Shown here in pieces: positions 5,463-5,543 of a stretch of 5,543 nucleotides of DNA (its first letter is position 1; every line of letters begins with the position of its first letter). Source of the DNA: JAWLCQ01 sp041687095. Its GTDB lineage: Bacteria; Planctomycetota; Phycisphaerae; SM23-33. The translations under genes and the position numbers were made by a program. The notes beneath the pieces are model-generated. The model was not told the origin of the DNA. It ran no database searches and saw only the letters and a list, made by a program, of their open reading frames with translations. Where the stretch lies: assembly GCA_041687095.1 (NCBI GenBank), contig JAWLCQ010000263.1:1-5543 (forward strand). The letters run 5' to 3'.

Positions 5463-5477
5463 GCGGAAGCGTTCCGC
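5463..5477. repeat. Short palindrome GCGGAA-GCG-TTCCGC
   Basis: A perfect 6-bp inverted repeat with a 3-nt centre lies between the dispersed repeat at 5410 and the palindrome at 5489. It may be a chance dyad in GC-rich DNA. Confidence 0.35.
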
Positions 5478-5488
5478 TCGTTCCGGGA

Positions 5489-5514
5489 CGTTGGGGGTCA
5501 GGAGACCCCCAACG
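5489..5514. repeat. Perfect palindrome, 10-bp arms, CAGGAG centre
   Basis: CGTTGGGGGT (5489-5498) and ACCCCCAACG (5505-5514) pair perfectly around CAGGAG, the reverse complement of the CTCCTG centre at 5327-5332. The outer arm bases differ from the other copy (GTT/AAC instead of GCC/GGC) yet remain fully paired, which is compensatory change and suggests the fold matters. Confidence 0.8.
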
Positions 5515-5543
5515 CACGCGCTTGAGGCATCGCACGCGCTCGG
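5507..5543. repeat. 37-bp direct repeat, second copy at window edge
   Basis: It begins CCCCAACGCACGCGCTTGAG and runs to the last base of the window, so it may be longer. The first bases are the right arm of the palindrome at 5489-5514, which suggests that palindrome and 37-bp segment belong to one composite repeat. The core GCACGCGCTTGAGG resembles GCACGCGGCTTGAGG at 74-88 in the element downstream of the pump. Confidence 0.75.

Larger units (their letters stand above)
5205..5543. other. Upstream non-coding region rich in palindromic repeats
   Basis: This stretch lies upstream of the operon promoter and carries no convincing gene. An open minus-strand frame through 5010-5453 has Arg/Pro/Gly-rich, repeat-derived composition and overlaps the adaptor start. 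The region holds a duplicated 37-bp segment, three palindromes of one family and one dispersed repeat, all listed separately. Positions 5343-5409 hold nothing I recognise. The next gene must lie beyond 5543. Confidence 0.7.

Overview
The window holds two real protein genes, both on the minus strand, which together form a tripartite-type RND efflux module. A periplasmic adaptor (membrane fusion protein, 3767-5107) comes first in the direction of transcription, and a complete inner-membrane RND permease of the HAE/AcrB type (163-3300) follows. A good sigma70-like promoter (-35 TTCACA, 17-base spacer, -10 TATACT) lies ahead of the adaptor at 5176-5204. I see no comparable promoter directly ahead of the pump gene, so I infer one bicistronic transcript. 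No outer-membrane channel (TolC/OprM type) and no regulator gene lie inside the window.

Everything outside the two genes is intergenic and unusually rich in repeats. Positions 1-162, after the pump, hold two inverted REP-like hairpins and a short tandem repeat. The 466-bp gap between adaptor and pump (3301-3766) holds a 7-bp tandem repeat, a 13-bp-stem hairpin, a 15-bp tandem repeat, a 73-bp imperfect palindrome and another small hairpin. The region upstream of the promoter (5205-5543) holds three copies of a palindrome built on GGGGGTCTCCTGACCCCC, a 37-bp duplicated segment and one copy of a widespread dispersed repeat (CCTTCGACAAGCTCAGGAC). An exact 15-bp direct repeat follows both genes' stop codons.

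The very high GC content, the Gram-negative envelope machinery, the long repeat-filled spacers and the ATCCGAAATCCG-type heptamers (in translation FRISD/GFRI strings) remind me of Planctomycetota, perhaps Phycisphaerae. This taxonomic guess rests on recollection and general character, not on a marker gene.

Functionally, the permease should use the proton gradient to extrude substrates from the periplasm or outer leaflet, and the adaptor should connect it to an outer-membrane channel encoded elsewhere. The substrate cannot be read from the sequence. The main mechanistic oddity is that the lysine of the canonical AcrB proton relay (TM10) is replaced by asparagine. I find no clearly new biological system here. 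The most noteworthy non-coding content is the set of repeat families occupying every intergenic space, including the space inside the operon.
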